A DNA stretch of 23,618 nt from Alphaproteobacteria bacterium (GTDB taxonomy: Bacteria; Pseudomonadota; Alphaproteobacteria; Sphingomonadales; SMXR01), in the NCBI GenBank assembly GCA_004356215.1, contig SMXR01000041.1, forward strand, positions 1 through 23,618, read 5' to 3'. The notes beneath the pieces were generated by a model. It was not told the origin of the DNA. It saw only the letters and a list, made by a program, of their open reading frames with translations, and ran no database searches. This document shows, one piece after another, positions 6,301 to 14,046 of the stretch (positions are counted from its first letter, which is position 1; every line of letters starts with the position of its first letter). The position numbers were made by a program, and so were the translations under genes.

Positions 6301-6696
6301 ATGTCAAAAAAATCACGCCCACTTTCGCCTCATCTCCAAGTATATAGCTGGCAGCTGCATATGGTGCTTTCCATCCTGCATCGGGCAACCGGAATAGCGC
6401 TTGGCGCCGGCACCCTATTATTAACCTGGTGGATTTTTGCACTTTCCAGCAGCAGGGAAGCCTACCAGAGTTTTCAGGGCTTTATCATCCATCCGGTAGG
6501 TAGGCTTATCCTTTTCGGCTTTACCTTTGCCTTAATTTTTCATGCCTTGAATGGGGTTAGGCATCTTTTTTGGGATGTCGGCAAAGGATTTGAAATTTTT
6601 GAGGTGAAAAGGTCTGGAATGTTGGTTGTGGCGCTGTCCCTGATTTTTACCATCGCGGCCTGGGTTTTTGCCTATATGCAGGCAGGAAAATTGTAA
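6301..6696 (+). CDS. sdhC: Succinate dehydrogenase cytochrome b556 subunit SdhC
   Basis: SdhC is one of two membrane anchors of complex II; with SdhD it holds heme b and the ubiquinone site. The 131-residue product has the family signature SRPLSPHLQVY (5-15), the quinone-pocket segment SILHRATGIAL (24-34), and HALNGVRHLFWD (81-92), in which H81 fits the heme ligand. Three hydrophobic helices lie at about 29-50, 67-88 and 106-127. The ATG at 6301 is preferred because GAGGGG (6292-6297) precedes it and MSKKSRPLSPHL is a typical beginning; a TTG at 6286 would add five residues and overlap that ribosome binding site. The stop overlaps the sdhD start as TAATG, so translation of the two anchors is probably coupled. 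Confidence 0.96.
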   Translation: MSKKSRPLSPHLQVYSWQLHMVLSILHRATGIALGAGTLLLTWWIFALSSSREAYQSFQGFIIHPVGRLILFGFTFALIFHALNGVRHLFWDVGKGFEIFEVKRSGMLVVALSLIFTIAAWVFAYMQAGKL

Positions 6697-7052
6697 TGGC
6701 AGCTGGAAAAACAAACCCTTCGGGCAAAAAAGCAACCCGGAATTGGTTGCACCAGCGCCTGACAGCCTTGATCCTTTTTCCTCTAGTGGTCTGGTTCGTG
6801 ACCTCAATCGTAATGATGGCGGGGGCAGATTATGATGTCGTTTTGGTGTGGCTGACACATCCGGTCATTGCGGTCTTTATGGTGGTTATGATTGGCGCCG
6901 GTTTTTATCATTTAAGCTTGGGTGTCCGCGAGGTGATTGAAGACTACATCGCAACCCCCTCAACCAAAAAAACACTGCTGGCATTGAACACCGCCTTTGC
7001 AATTATTTTTGGCGGCGTTGCCTTGGTATCAATGTTCAGATTAATTTTTTAG
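6696..7052 (+). CDS. sdhD: Succinate dehydrogenase membrane anchor subunit SdhD
   Basis: This is the second membrane anchor of complex II. The 118-residue protein has the expected beginning (NWLHQRLTALILFPLVVWFV, 16-35) and three hydrophobic helices at about 22-42, 50-71 and 95-117. H72 in YHLSLGVREVIEDYI aligns with the E. coli SdhD heme ligand H71, and D83-Y84 with the D82-Y83 pair near the quinone site. The start codon shares one base with the sdhC stop (TAATG). sdhA follows after 12 bases. Everything needed for a functional anchor is present. Confidence 0.95.
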   Translation: MAAGKTNPSGKKATRNWLHQRLTALILFPLVVWFVTSIVMMAGADYDVVLVWLTHPVIAVFMVVMIGAGFYHLSLGVREVIEDYIATPSTKKTLLALNTAFAIIFGGVALVSMFRLIF

Positions 7053-7064
7053 GGCCGGAGAGAT

Positions 7065-8852
7065 ATGAGCAAAGCCTATCCCATCACCGATCACAGTTAT
7101 GATGTTGTCGTTATCGGCGCCGGCGGCTCAGGCCTGCGGGCGGCGATGGGAGCATCCGAGGCGGGATTAAAAACCGCCTGCATCACTAAGGTTTTTCCCA
7201 CCCGGTCGCATACCGTGGCGGCCCAAGGTGGCATTGCCGCATCGCTTGGCAACATGGGCCCCGATTCCTGGCAGTGGCATATGTTCGATACCGTCAAGGG
7301 ATCGGATTGGTTGGGTGACCAGGATGCGATTGAATACATGGTTCGTGAGGCGCCTAAAGCGGTTTATGAGCTGGAGCATTTCGGTGTGCCATTTTCCAGA
7401 ACCGAAGAAGGCCGGATTTACCAGCGTGCCTTTGGCGGGATGACCACCAAATTTGGCGAAGGCCCGCCGGCACTGCGAACATGTGCTGCCGCAGACCGGA
7501 CCGGGCACGCAATGCTGCATGCGCTTTACCAGCAATCACTGAAACACGACACCGAATTTTATATCGAATATTTTGCTATTGACCTGATTATGGTTGATGG
7601 CAAATGCTACGGCGTTGTTGCCTTATGCCTTGAGGATGGCAGCATTCACAGATTTGCTTCGGACGCCCTTATCCTGGCCACCGGGGGGTATGGCCGGGCT
7701 TATTTCTCTTGTACATCTGCCCACACCTGTACCGGCGATGGCGGCGGCATGGTTTTACGAGCCGGACTGCCGCTCCAGGATATGGAATTTGTCCAGTTTC
7801 ACCCGACCGGGGTTTATGGTGCTGGCGTTTTGATTACCGAAGGCGCCCGGGGTGAGGGGGGGTACCTGGTCAATTCTGAAGGTGAGCGGTTCATGGAACG
7901 TTATGCCCCATCCGCCAAGGATTTGGCCAGCCGCGATGTGGTATCCCGCTCAATGGCGTTGGAAATACGTGAAGGTCGGGGTGTCGGGGTCGAGAAAGAT
8001 CACATTTTTTTGCATCTGGATCATTTGGATCCGGCCATTTTGCATGAACGCCTGCCAGGAATCTCTGAATCTGCCAGAATCTTTGCCGGGGTTGATGTCA
8101 CCAGGGACCCGATCCCGGTTATCCCGACATGCCATTATAATATGGGCGGGATCCCGACCAATTATCATGGCGAGGTGTTAAACCCATCCAAGAACGATGC
8201 CGATGCAATTGTTCCTGGCCTGTTGGCTGTCGGCGAGGGGGCTTGTGTTTCGGTTCATGGCGCCAACCGGTTGGGGTCTAATTCCCTGATTGATCTGGTG
8301 GTCTTTGGCCGTGCTGCCGGGCACCGGGTCGCAGAAACTGTGACCCCAAATGGCAAAAAGAAAGCTTTGCCGAAAAATTCGGCCGATATAGCACTTGGCC
8401 GCCTGGATCATTTCCGCTATGCCGATGGGGCTAGGTCAACCGCTGAAATTCGCCTGGATATGCAAAAAACCATGCAATCTCATTGTGCGGTATTCCGCCA
8501 GGCGGATCACCTGGCCGAGGGCAAAAGAAAAATTGATACTGTTCTTAAATCGATGAAGGATATTAAAACCACCGACCGGTCACTGATTTGGAACAGTGAC
8601 CTGGTTGAGACGCTAGAGCTGGACAACCTGATTGGACAGGCGGTGGTGACCATGCATGGCGCGGAAAACAGGAAAGAGTCCCGCGGCGCCCATATGCATG
8701 AAGATTTTCCAGACCGCGATGATAAAAACTGGATGAAACACACCACCATGTGGCTTAAGGGCGGTAAGGTAAAAATTGACTACCGGCCAGTGCATAATTT
8801 TACAATGACCAAAGATATTGACTACATAAAACCCAAAGCCAGGGTTTATTAA
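7065..8852 (+). CDS. sdhA: Succinate dehydrogenase flavoprotein subunit SdhA
   Basis: SdhA oxidises succinate to fumarate on covalently bound FAD. The 595-residue protein begins with the dinucleotide-binding fold VVVIGAGGSGLRAA (14-27). TRSHTVAAQGG (47-56 region) contains H49, the histidine that carries FAD. Active-site residues are H246 (FHPTGV), R290 (SRDVVSRS), H357 (CHYNMGG) and R402 (HGANRLGSNSL). The end, HNFTMTKDIDYIKPKARVY, is a normal SdhA C-terminus. GGAGAG just before the ATG is a good ribosome binding site. It is the third gene of sdhCDAB, and the order and tight spacing indicate one transcript. Nothing is missing. Confidence 0.98.
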   Translation: MSKAYPITDHSYDVVVIGAGGSGLRAAMGASEAGLKTACITKVFPTRSHTVAAQGGIAASLGNMGPDSWQWHMFDTVKGSDWLGDQDAIEYMVREAPKAVYELEHFGVPFSRTEEGRIYQRAFGGMTTKFGEGPPALRTCAAADRTGHAMLHALYQQSLKHDTEFYIEYFAIDLIMVDGKCYGVVALCLEDGSIHRFASDALILATGGYGRAYFSCTSAHTCTGDGGGMVLRAGLPLQDMEFVQFHPTGVYGAGVLITEGARGEGGYLVNSEGERFMERYAPSAKDLASRDVVSRSMALEIREGRGVGVEKDHIFLHLDHLDPAILHERLPGISESARIFAGVDVTRDPIPVIPTCHYNMGGIPTNYHGEVLNPSKNDADAIVPGLLAVGEGACVSVHGANRLGSNSLIDLVVFGRAAGHRVAETVTPNGKKKALPKNSADIALGRLDHFRYADGARSTAEIRLDMQKTMQSHCAVFRQADHLAEGKRKIDTVLKSMKDIKTTDRSLIWNSDLVETLELDNLIGQAVVTMHGAENRKESRGAHMHEDFPDRDDKNWMKHTTMWLKGGKVKIDYRPVHNFTMTKDIDYIKPKARVY

Positions 8853-8865
8853 AAGGGTAAGCGAA

Positions 8866-9645
8866 ATGGCGGAATTCAACCTCCCCAAAAATTCTGTTGT
8901 AAAAAAAGGTAAAACCTTTCCTGCAGGTAAGGGCGTGACCAATATTAAACGCTTTCATGTTTACCGGTGGAACCCGGATGACGAAGAAAACCCCAGGATG
9001 GATGTCTATGAGGTTGATATGGATACTTGTGGGCCGATGGTCCTGGATGCGCTTCTAAAAATAAAAAATGAAATCGACCCGACGTTAACTTTAAGGCGGT
9101 CTTGCCGGGAAGGCGTGTGCGGATCGTGCGCCATGAATATTGACGGCCTCAATACCCTGGCCTGTACCAAGGCCAATTCCGACGTTAAGAGCGATGTTAC
9201 TGTAACTCCCCTTCCGCATATGGAGGTTGTTAAAGACCTGGTTCCCGATATGACCAACTTTTATAACCAATATGCATCCATCAAACCATGGCTTCAAACC
9301 AAAGGCCCGGCGCCAGAGAAGGAGCACATCCAGTCCCATAAAGATCGTGAAAAACTGGATGGCCTTTATGAATGTATCCTGTGTGCCTGTTGTTCAACCA
9401 GTTGCCCCAGCTATTGGTGGAACGATAAAAAATATTTAGGCCCTGCCATTCTGTTACAGTCTTATCGGTGGCTGGTCGATACCCGCGATGAAAACACAAA
9501 TGAACGTCTGGATAATCTGGAAGATCCGTTTAAACTTTACCGCTGTCATACCATCATGAATTGTACCAACGCCTGCCCTAAAGGCTTGAATCCGGCCAAA
9601 GCGATTGCCGAAACAAAAAAAATGATGGTGGCCCGCAAGGCCTAG
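8866..9645 (+). CDS. sdhB: Succinate dehydrogenase iron-sulfur subunit SdhB
   Basis: SdhB carries electrons from FAD to ubiquinone through three Fe-S clusters. The 259-residue product has all ligands: C80, C85, C88 and C100 for 2Fe-2S (CREGVCGSC … C); C170, C173, C176 and C180 for 4Fe-4S (CILCACCSTSCP) with C227, C233 and C237 for 3Fe-4S (CHTIMNCTNACPKGLNP). C237 or C180 may be exchanged between these last two groups as in other SdhB proteins, where the clusters are interleaved. AAGGGTAAG lies just before the ATG. It is 13 bases after sdhA and ends the operon's structural genes. No clear terminator follows: a 7-bp inverted repeat (9645-9651 with 9664-9670) lacks a T tail. Confidence 0.98.
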   Translation: MAEFNLPKNSVVKKGKTFPAGKGVTNIKRFHVYRWNPDDEENPRMDVYEVDMDTCGPMVLDALLKIKNEIDPTLTLRRSCREGVCGSCAMNIDGLNTLACTKANSDVKSDVTVTPLPHMEVVKDLVPDMTNFYNQYASIKPWLQTKGPAPEKEHIQSHKDREKLDGLYECILCACCSTSCPSYWWNDKKYLGPAILLQSYRWLVDTRDENTNERLDNLEDPFKLYRCHTIMNCTNACPKGLNPAKAIAETKKMMVARKA

Positions 9646-9651
9646 TTTTTC

Positions 9652-9679
9652 TTGTCAGGTCCTGAAAAACAAATACACT
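9652..9679 (+). promoter_or_regulatory. Candidate promoter for zapE, giving a nearly leaderless mRNA
   Basis: TTGTCA (9652-9657; five of six to the -35) and TACACT (9674-9679; four of six to the -10) are 16 bases apart. Transcription would start near 9686-9688, essentially at the zapE ATG at 9688. No Shine-Dalgarno-like sequence precedes that ATG, which fits leaderless translation. The -35 lies in the loop of a small inverted repeat (GTTTTTC/GAAAAAC). Motif evidence only. Confidence 0.33.
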
Positions 9680-9687
9680 TCTGATCC

Positions 9688-10845
9688 ATGGCAAAGTTCG
9701 AAATAATTGGCCCCTTGGCCAGGTATCAGCAACATCTTGATTTGGGAGAGTTAAAATCCGACCCCTCGCAAAGGGCTGTTGTTGAAAAGCTGGAGAACCA
9801 TTTTCAAGCCATCGTCGCAGCCAAAACCGACAAGGGCGTTTTTAAACTTTTCAGGGGCAAGGATACTGGTGCGCCAAAGAGTATTTATATTTGGGGCCCG
9901 GTTGGCCGCGGCAAATCAATGCTGATGGACCTGTTTTTCGAATCGATTCCTCTCACCAAAAAACGCCGGGTTCATTTCTACCAGTTTATGCAGGATATTC
10001 ATGGCCAAATTCACGCTTGGCGCGGTGCATCACCGGAAGACTTGAAAAAGGAAATTGGCCAGAAAACCCTGGGTGATCCAATTTCCCTCTTGGCAAAAAA
10101 TATTGCCAGTGAAGTGAAGCTTTTATGTTTTGATGAATTCCAGGTCAACGACGTTGCCGATGCCATGATCCTGGGCCGCCTGTTCCAGGGCTTGTTTAAT
10201 CTCGGCGTGGTCATCGTTTCTACATCAAACCGGCCGCCGGTTGATCTTTACAAGGATGGCCTTAACCGCAAACTTTTCCTGCCCTTTATTGATCTAATCG
10301 AAGAACAGATGGAAATTGTTGAACTTACCGGACCCCACGATTATCGTTACCAACGGATCAAAGGCCTGCAGGTCTATTATACCCCGGTGGATGAGGCGAC
10401 GACGCAAAAACTGAAAGAAGCCTTTTGGGCCCTGACTGACCGGGATGTCGGTGATCCGTCTACCGTGCCTTCGGATGAGATTGAGGTACAGGGGCGCAAG
10501 ATTTTTGTCCCGAAATGCGCCAAAGGCGTCGCGGTTTTTTCCTTCAAACGGCTATGCTCCAACCCGCTAGGGGCGGCGGATTATCTTGCCATCGCCTGGC
10601 GCTATCATACGATAATCGTTGTGGCTATCCCCAAGATGGGAAAAGACCGCCGCAATGAAGCAAAACGGTTTGTGACGATGATCGATGTTTTTTACGAAAA
10701 TAATGTCAAATTCATCTGTTCTGCAGAGGGTTTGCCGGAAGAATTATACCCCGCCGGTGACGGCTCATTCGAGTTTTCCAGAACCGCTTCGCGCCTCATT
10801 GAAATGCAGTCAAAGGATTACCTTGCCAAAGGTCACGCGGTTTAG
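9688..10845 (+). CDS. zapE: Cell division protein ZapE (AFG1/LACE1-type ATPase)
   Basis: ZapE belongs to the AFG1 family of P-loop ATPases. E. coli ZapE associates with the Z ring, and mitochondrial Afg1/LACE1 take part in turnover of respiratory-complex subunits. The 385-residue protein has Walker A GPVGRGKS (70-77), HFYQFMQDIH (96-105), Walker B LLCFDEF (145-151) and VSTSNRPP in the sensor-1 region, all diagnostic for the family and intact. It lies 42 bases after sdhB and 115 bases before mdh, in the same direction, so it is embedded in the TCA gene row. The start has no visible ribosome binding site; a promoter candidate lies immediately upstream. The AFG1 role in respiratory enzyme quality control would fit this location, but that is inference. 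Confidence 0.94.
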   Translation: MAKFEIIGPLARYQQHLDLGELKSDPSQRAVVEKLENHFQAIVAAKTDKGVFKLFRGKDTGAPKSIYIWGPVGRGKSMLMDLFFESIPLTKKRRVHFYQFMQDIHGQIHAWRGASPEDLKKEIGQKTLGDPISLLAKNIASEVKLLCFDEFQVNDVADAMILGRLFQGLFNLGVVIVSTSNRPPVDLYKDGLNRKLFLPFIDLIEEQMEIVELTGPHDYRYQRIKGLQVYYTPVDEATTQKLKEAFWALTDRDVGDPSTVPSDEIEVQGRKIFVPKCAKGVAVFSFKRLCSNPLGAADYLAIAWRYHTIIVVAIPKMGKDRRNEAKRFVTMIDVFYENNVKFICSAEGLPEELYPAGDGSFEFSRTASRLIEMQSKDYLAKGHAV

Positions 10846-10960
10846 AAATTTCCTTGAAAATCTTGATGAGATTTACTTGCGATATGAGGAAAAGCGCGCT
10901 AGTACGCTCGTATCTTCTTAAGGGGCAGAGAGCCTGTAAAAACATTAGGGATTTTTAGGT

Positions 10961-11926
10961 ATGGGACGCAGAAAAATTGCACTCATCGGTGGCGGGATGA
11001 TCGGCGGAACCCTGGCGCATTTGGCCTCATTGAAAGAGCTGGGCGATGTTGTTATTTTTGACATTGTTGAGGGGCTGCCACAGGGCAAGGCACTCGATCT
11101 GGCCGAATCTTCCCCAATCGAGGATTTTGACGCAAACCTCAAGGGCGTTAACGATTACGAGGGGATTAAGGGAGCTGACGTAGTTATTGTCACCGCTGGC
11201 GTTCCCAGGAAGCCCGGCATGTCCCGTGACGACCTTTTGGGGATTAACCTCAAGGTCATGAAAGCGGTCGGTGACGGCATTAAAAAATTTGCTTCCGATG
11301 CTTTTGTTATTTGCATTACCAACCCGCTGGATGCCATGGTCTGGGCATTGCAAAAGTATTCAGGAATACCGACCCACAAAATCATCGGCATGGCTGGCAT
11401 TCTCGATAGTGCCCGCTTCAGGTATTTCCTGGCAGAGGAATTCAAGGTGTCGATTGAAGACGTCACCGCTTTTGTTCTGGGTGGCCACGGTGATACCATG
11501 GTGCCATTGGCACGCTATTCCACAGTCGCCGGAATCCCGGTGCCAGATTTGATCAAAATGGGCTGGTCTACCCAAGCAAAAATTGACGCCATCATCCAGC
11601 GCACCCGCGATGGTGGCGCCGAGATTGTCGGTCTTCTAAAAACCGGATCGGCCTATTACGCCCCCGCAAGTGCGGCAATCCAGATGGCCGAGGCGTACCT
11701 TAAAGACAAAAAACGCTTACTGCCCTGTGCCGCCTATCTTTCCGGTGAATATGGGGTTGATGGCAGCTATATCGGTGTTCCCATTATCCTTGGGGAAGGG
11801 GGAGTAGAGCGCATTGTTGAGATTGAACTTCAGGGTGAAGAAAAAGAGGGCTTTCAAAAATCTCTTGAGGCGGTCAATTCACTGATCGACGCGGTGAAGA
11901 AATTGGCCCCCGAGCTGGCAGATTAA
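10961..11926 (+). CDS. mdh: Malate dehydrogenase (LDH-like type), NAD-dependent
   Basis: Mdh oxidises malate to oxaloacetate with NAD+. The 321-residue product is the LDH-like form usual in alphaproteobacteria. It has the NAD loop GGGMIGGTLA (10-19), D34 selecting NAD, AGVPRKPGMSRDDLLGIN (79-96) whose R83 and R89 bind the dicarboxylate, N121 in ITNPLDAM, D149 and R152 in GILDSARFRYFL, and catalytic H176 in GGHGDTMVPL. The arginine-containing PRKPGMSR loop supports malate rather than lactate as substrate. The 115-base upstream gap contains an AGGGA about 12 bases before the ATG and an AGG directly before it, neither ideal, and no convincing promoter. sucC follows after 30 bases, the conserved mdh-sucCD order. 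Confidence 0.97.
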   Translation: MGRRKIALIGGGMIGGTLAHLASLKELGDVVIFDIVEGLPQGKALDLAESSPIEDFDANLKGVNDYEGIKGADVVIVTAGVPRKPGMSRDDLLGINLKVMKAVGDGIKKFASDAFVICITNPLDAMVWALQKYSGIPTHKIIGMAGILDSARFRYFLAEEFKVSIEDVTAFVLGGHGDTMVPLARYSTVAGIPVPDLIKMGWSTQAKIDAIIQRTRDGGAEIVGLLKTGSAYYAPASAAIQMAEAYLKDKKRLLPCAAYLSGEYGVDGSYIGVPIILGEGGVERIVEIELQGEEKEGFQKSLEAVNSLIDAVKKLAPELAD

Positions 11927-11956
11927 TTTCGGACACTTCTTTTAAGGTTTTCACAA

Positions 11957-13129
11957 ATGAATATTCATGAGCACCAGGCCAAAGCATTGCTCGCAGATTT
12001 TGACATTCCCATCTTAAGGGGCGGTGTCGCTTTTAGTGTCGAGGAAGCTTCTAAAGCTGCCAAAGACCTGGGCGGTCCTGTCTGGGTCGTAAAAGCCCAA
12101 ATTCATGCCGGCGGCCGCGGCAAAGCGGGGGGGGTTAAGGTTGTTAAGTCTCTTCAGGAAGTAACTGAAAAAGCTAATGAAATTTTAGGCAAAACCCTAG
12201 TGACCCACCAGACTGGCCCGGAAGGCAAGGTCGTGCGCCGTCTTTATATTGAAGATGGGTGCCGTATCGCCAAAGAGTTTTACCTAAGCCTTTTAATTGA
12301 TCGTGCTTCAAGCCGGGTAGCGGTAATGGCATCATCAGAGGGCGGGGTTGATATTGAAGACGTGGCGGAAAAAACCCCGGAAAAAATCATTCATCTTACC
12401 ATTGATCCCGACAGTGGCCTGACCCCAGATCAGTTGCAAACCTTTGCTTCAGGCCTTGGACTTGAAGGTAGTGCCGGCGATGAAGCAGGTATGGTTTTGA
12501 AAAACCTTTACCGGGCATTTGTTGATCTTGATGCCAGTCTGCTTGAAGTTAACCCGTTGGTTCTCACCGAAGATGATCATATTGTCGTTTTAGACGCCAA
12601 AATGTCATTTGATGAAAATGCCCTGTTCCGTCACCCTGATATTGCCGAACTTCGCGATGAAACCGAAGAAGACCCAATGGAAACTAAGGCCAAGGAAATC
12701 GGTCTCAGCTACATCAAACTGGACGGCGAGATAGGGTGTATGGTCAATGGCGCCGGGTTGGCCATGGCGACCATGGATATCATCAAATTAAAGGGATCAG
12801 AGCCCGCCAATTTCCTTGATGTTGGCGGCGGTGCAACCCGGGAAAAGGTAACTGAAGCCTTTAAAATCATTCTGTCAGATGCAGCGGTGAAGGGCATTTT
12901 GGTTAATATTTTTGGCGGCATTATGCGCTGTGATATCATTGCTGACGGCATTATCGCGGCGGCAAAGGAAGTCCATATTAATGTCCCACTGGTTGTACGG
13001 CTGGCGGGTACAAAGGTAAAAGAGGGCAGGGAAATCCTTTCAAATTCCGGGCTTGCTATTATCCCTGCTGACGACCTGAACGATGCCGCGGAAAAAGTTG
13101 TGGCGGCGGTCAAAGAGGCGGCAAAGTAA
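11957..13129 (+). CDS. sucC: Succinyl-CoA synthetase beta subunit (ADP-forming type)
   Basis: SucC forms, with SucD, the enzyme converting succinyl-CoA to succinate with nucleotide phosphorylation. The 390-residue protein has the ATP-grasp fold at the N-terminus: NIHEHQAKALL (2-12), VVKAQIHAGGRGKAGG (44-59), and metal ligands N199 (LEVNPL) and D213 (VVLDAK). The C-terminal ligase-CoA domain carries GCMVNGAGLAM (260-270), FLDVGGGA (286-293) and NIFGGIMRCD. Length is typical. AAGG (11945-11948) precedes the ATG at good distance. The stop TAA is directly followed by the sucD ATG with no spacer, so translation is probably coupled and the subunits made in equal amounts. The nucleotide (ADP or GDP) is not certain from sequence. 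Confidence 0.98.
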   Translation: MNIHEHQAKALLADFDIPILRGGVAFSVEEASKAAKDLGGPVWVVKAQIHAGGRGKAGGVKVVKSLQEVTEKANEILGKTLVTHQTGPEGKVVRRLYIEDGCRIAKEFYLSLLIDRASSRVAVMASSEGGVDIEDVAEKTPEKIIHLTIDPDSGLTPDQLQTFASGLGLEGSAGDEAGMVLKNLYRAFVDLDASLLEVNPLVLTEDDHIVVLDAKMSFDENALFRHPDIAELRDETEEDPMETKAKEIGLSYIKLDGEIGCMVNGAGLAMATMDIIKLKGSEPANFLDVGGGATREKVTEAFKIILSDAAVKGILVNIFGGIMRCDIIADGIIAAAKEVHINVPLVVRLAGTKVKEGREILSNSGLAIIPADDLNDAAEKVVAAVKEAAK

Positions 13130-14005
13130 ATGTCCATTCTTGTCGATAAAAACACCCGCGTAATATGCCAGGGCATCACCGGTTCGCACGGCACTTTTCA
13201 CACCGAACAGGCCATCGAATACGGCACCAAAATGGTTGGCGGGGTCACACCCGGAAAGGGCGGAAGTGAACATTTGGGCTTGCCAGTTTTTGATAAGGTC
13301 GCCGAGGCAAAGGCCAAAACCGGGGCAACCGCGACTGTTATATATGTTCCCCCGCCGTTTGCCGCCATGGCAATCCTGGAAGCCATTGAAGCCGAGATGG
13401 AATTGATTGTTTGTATCACTGAAGGCATCCCGGTGCTGGATATGGTGAATGTTAAAAAGCGGCTGGAAGGCACTTTTAGCCGTTTAGTTGGCCCCAATTG
13501 CCCTGGCGTAATTACACCCGGTGAATGCAAAATTGGTATTATGCCAGGCCATATTCACCAGAAAGGTTCTGTCGGGATTATATCGCGCTCGGGCACGCTG
13601 ACCTATGAAGCGGTGGCACAGACCACAGCAGCCGGGCTTGGCCAGTCGACCTGTGTTGGTATCGGGGGAGACCCGGTAAACGGCACCAATTTTGTCGATA
13701 TTTTGGAAAAATTCCTTGCCGATGATGAAACCGAAAGTATTGTTATGATCGGTGAGATTGGCGGCACGGCAGAAGAAGAAGCGGCCGAATATTTAAAGGC
13801 CTCACCAATCAAGAAACCCGTGGTCGGCCTGGTCGCCGGCCTGACCGCCCCACCCGGGCGTACCATGGGCCATGCTGGCGCCATTGTTTCCGGTGGCAAG
13901 GGTGGTGCTGAGGGTAAAATCGCTGCAATGAAATCAGCGGGGATTGTCATTGCTTCATCCCCGGCGTCAATCGGGACTACCCTTTTAGATATATTGGGCG
14001 GTTGA
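13130..14005 (+). CDS. sucD: Succinyl-CoA synthetase alpha subunit
   Basis: SucD binds CoA and carries the phosphohistidine intermediate. The 291-residue protein begins with the CoA-binding Rossmann domain (VICQGITGSHGTFH, 11-24; VTPGKGG, 39-45; YVPPPFAA, 72-79). GPNCPGVITPGE (121-132) and GIGGDPVNGTNF (177-188) follow. H248 in PGRTMGHAGAIVSGGKG is the phosphorylated histidine. Length is normal. It starts at the base after the sucC stop. sucA follows after 41 bases, a gap too short for a known structured leader. Confidence 0.98.
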   Translation: MSILVDKNTRVICQGITGSHGTFHTEQAIEYGTKMVGGVTPGKGGSEHLGLPVFDKVAEAKAKTGATATVIYVPPPFAAMAILEAIEAEMELIVCITEGIPVLDMVNVKKRLEGTFSRLVGPNCPGVITPGECKIGIMPGHIHQKGSVGIISRSGTLTYEAVAQTTAAGLGQSTCVGIGGDPVNGTNFVDILEKFLADDETESIVMIGEIGGTAEEEAAEYLKASPIKKPVVGLVAGLTAPPGRTMGHAGAIVSGGKGGAEGKIAAMKSAGIVIASSPASIGTTLLDILGG

Positions 14006-14046
14006 ACTTTCTGACTCGGTAATTATGTAAAGGTCTCATAACGGCC

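Noticed and set aside
9645..9670. Terminator after sdhB
   Set aside because: GTTTTTC/GAAAAAC is AT-rich, has a 12-base loop and is followed by C and A, not T.
10846..10960. Small gene or clear promoter between zapE and mdh
   Set aside because: No open frame with a ribosome binding site was seen, and hexamer pairs have poor match or spacing; only a short palindrome AGCGCGCT (10893-10900) stands out.
14006..14046. A sucA-type structured RNA leader or riboswitch
   Set aside because: The gap is only 41 bases and shows no stable hairpin; known sucA motifs are longer and found in other groups.
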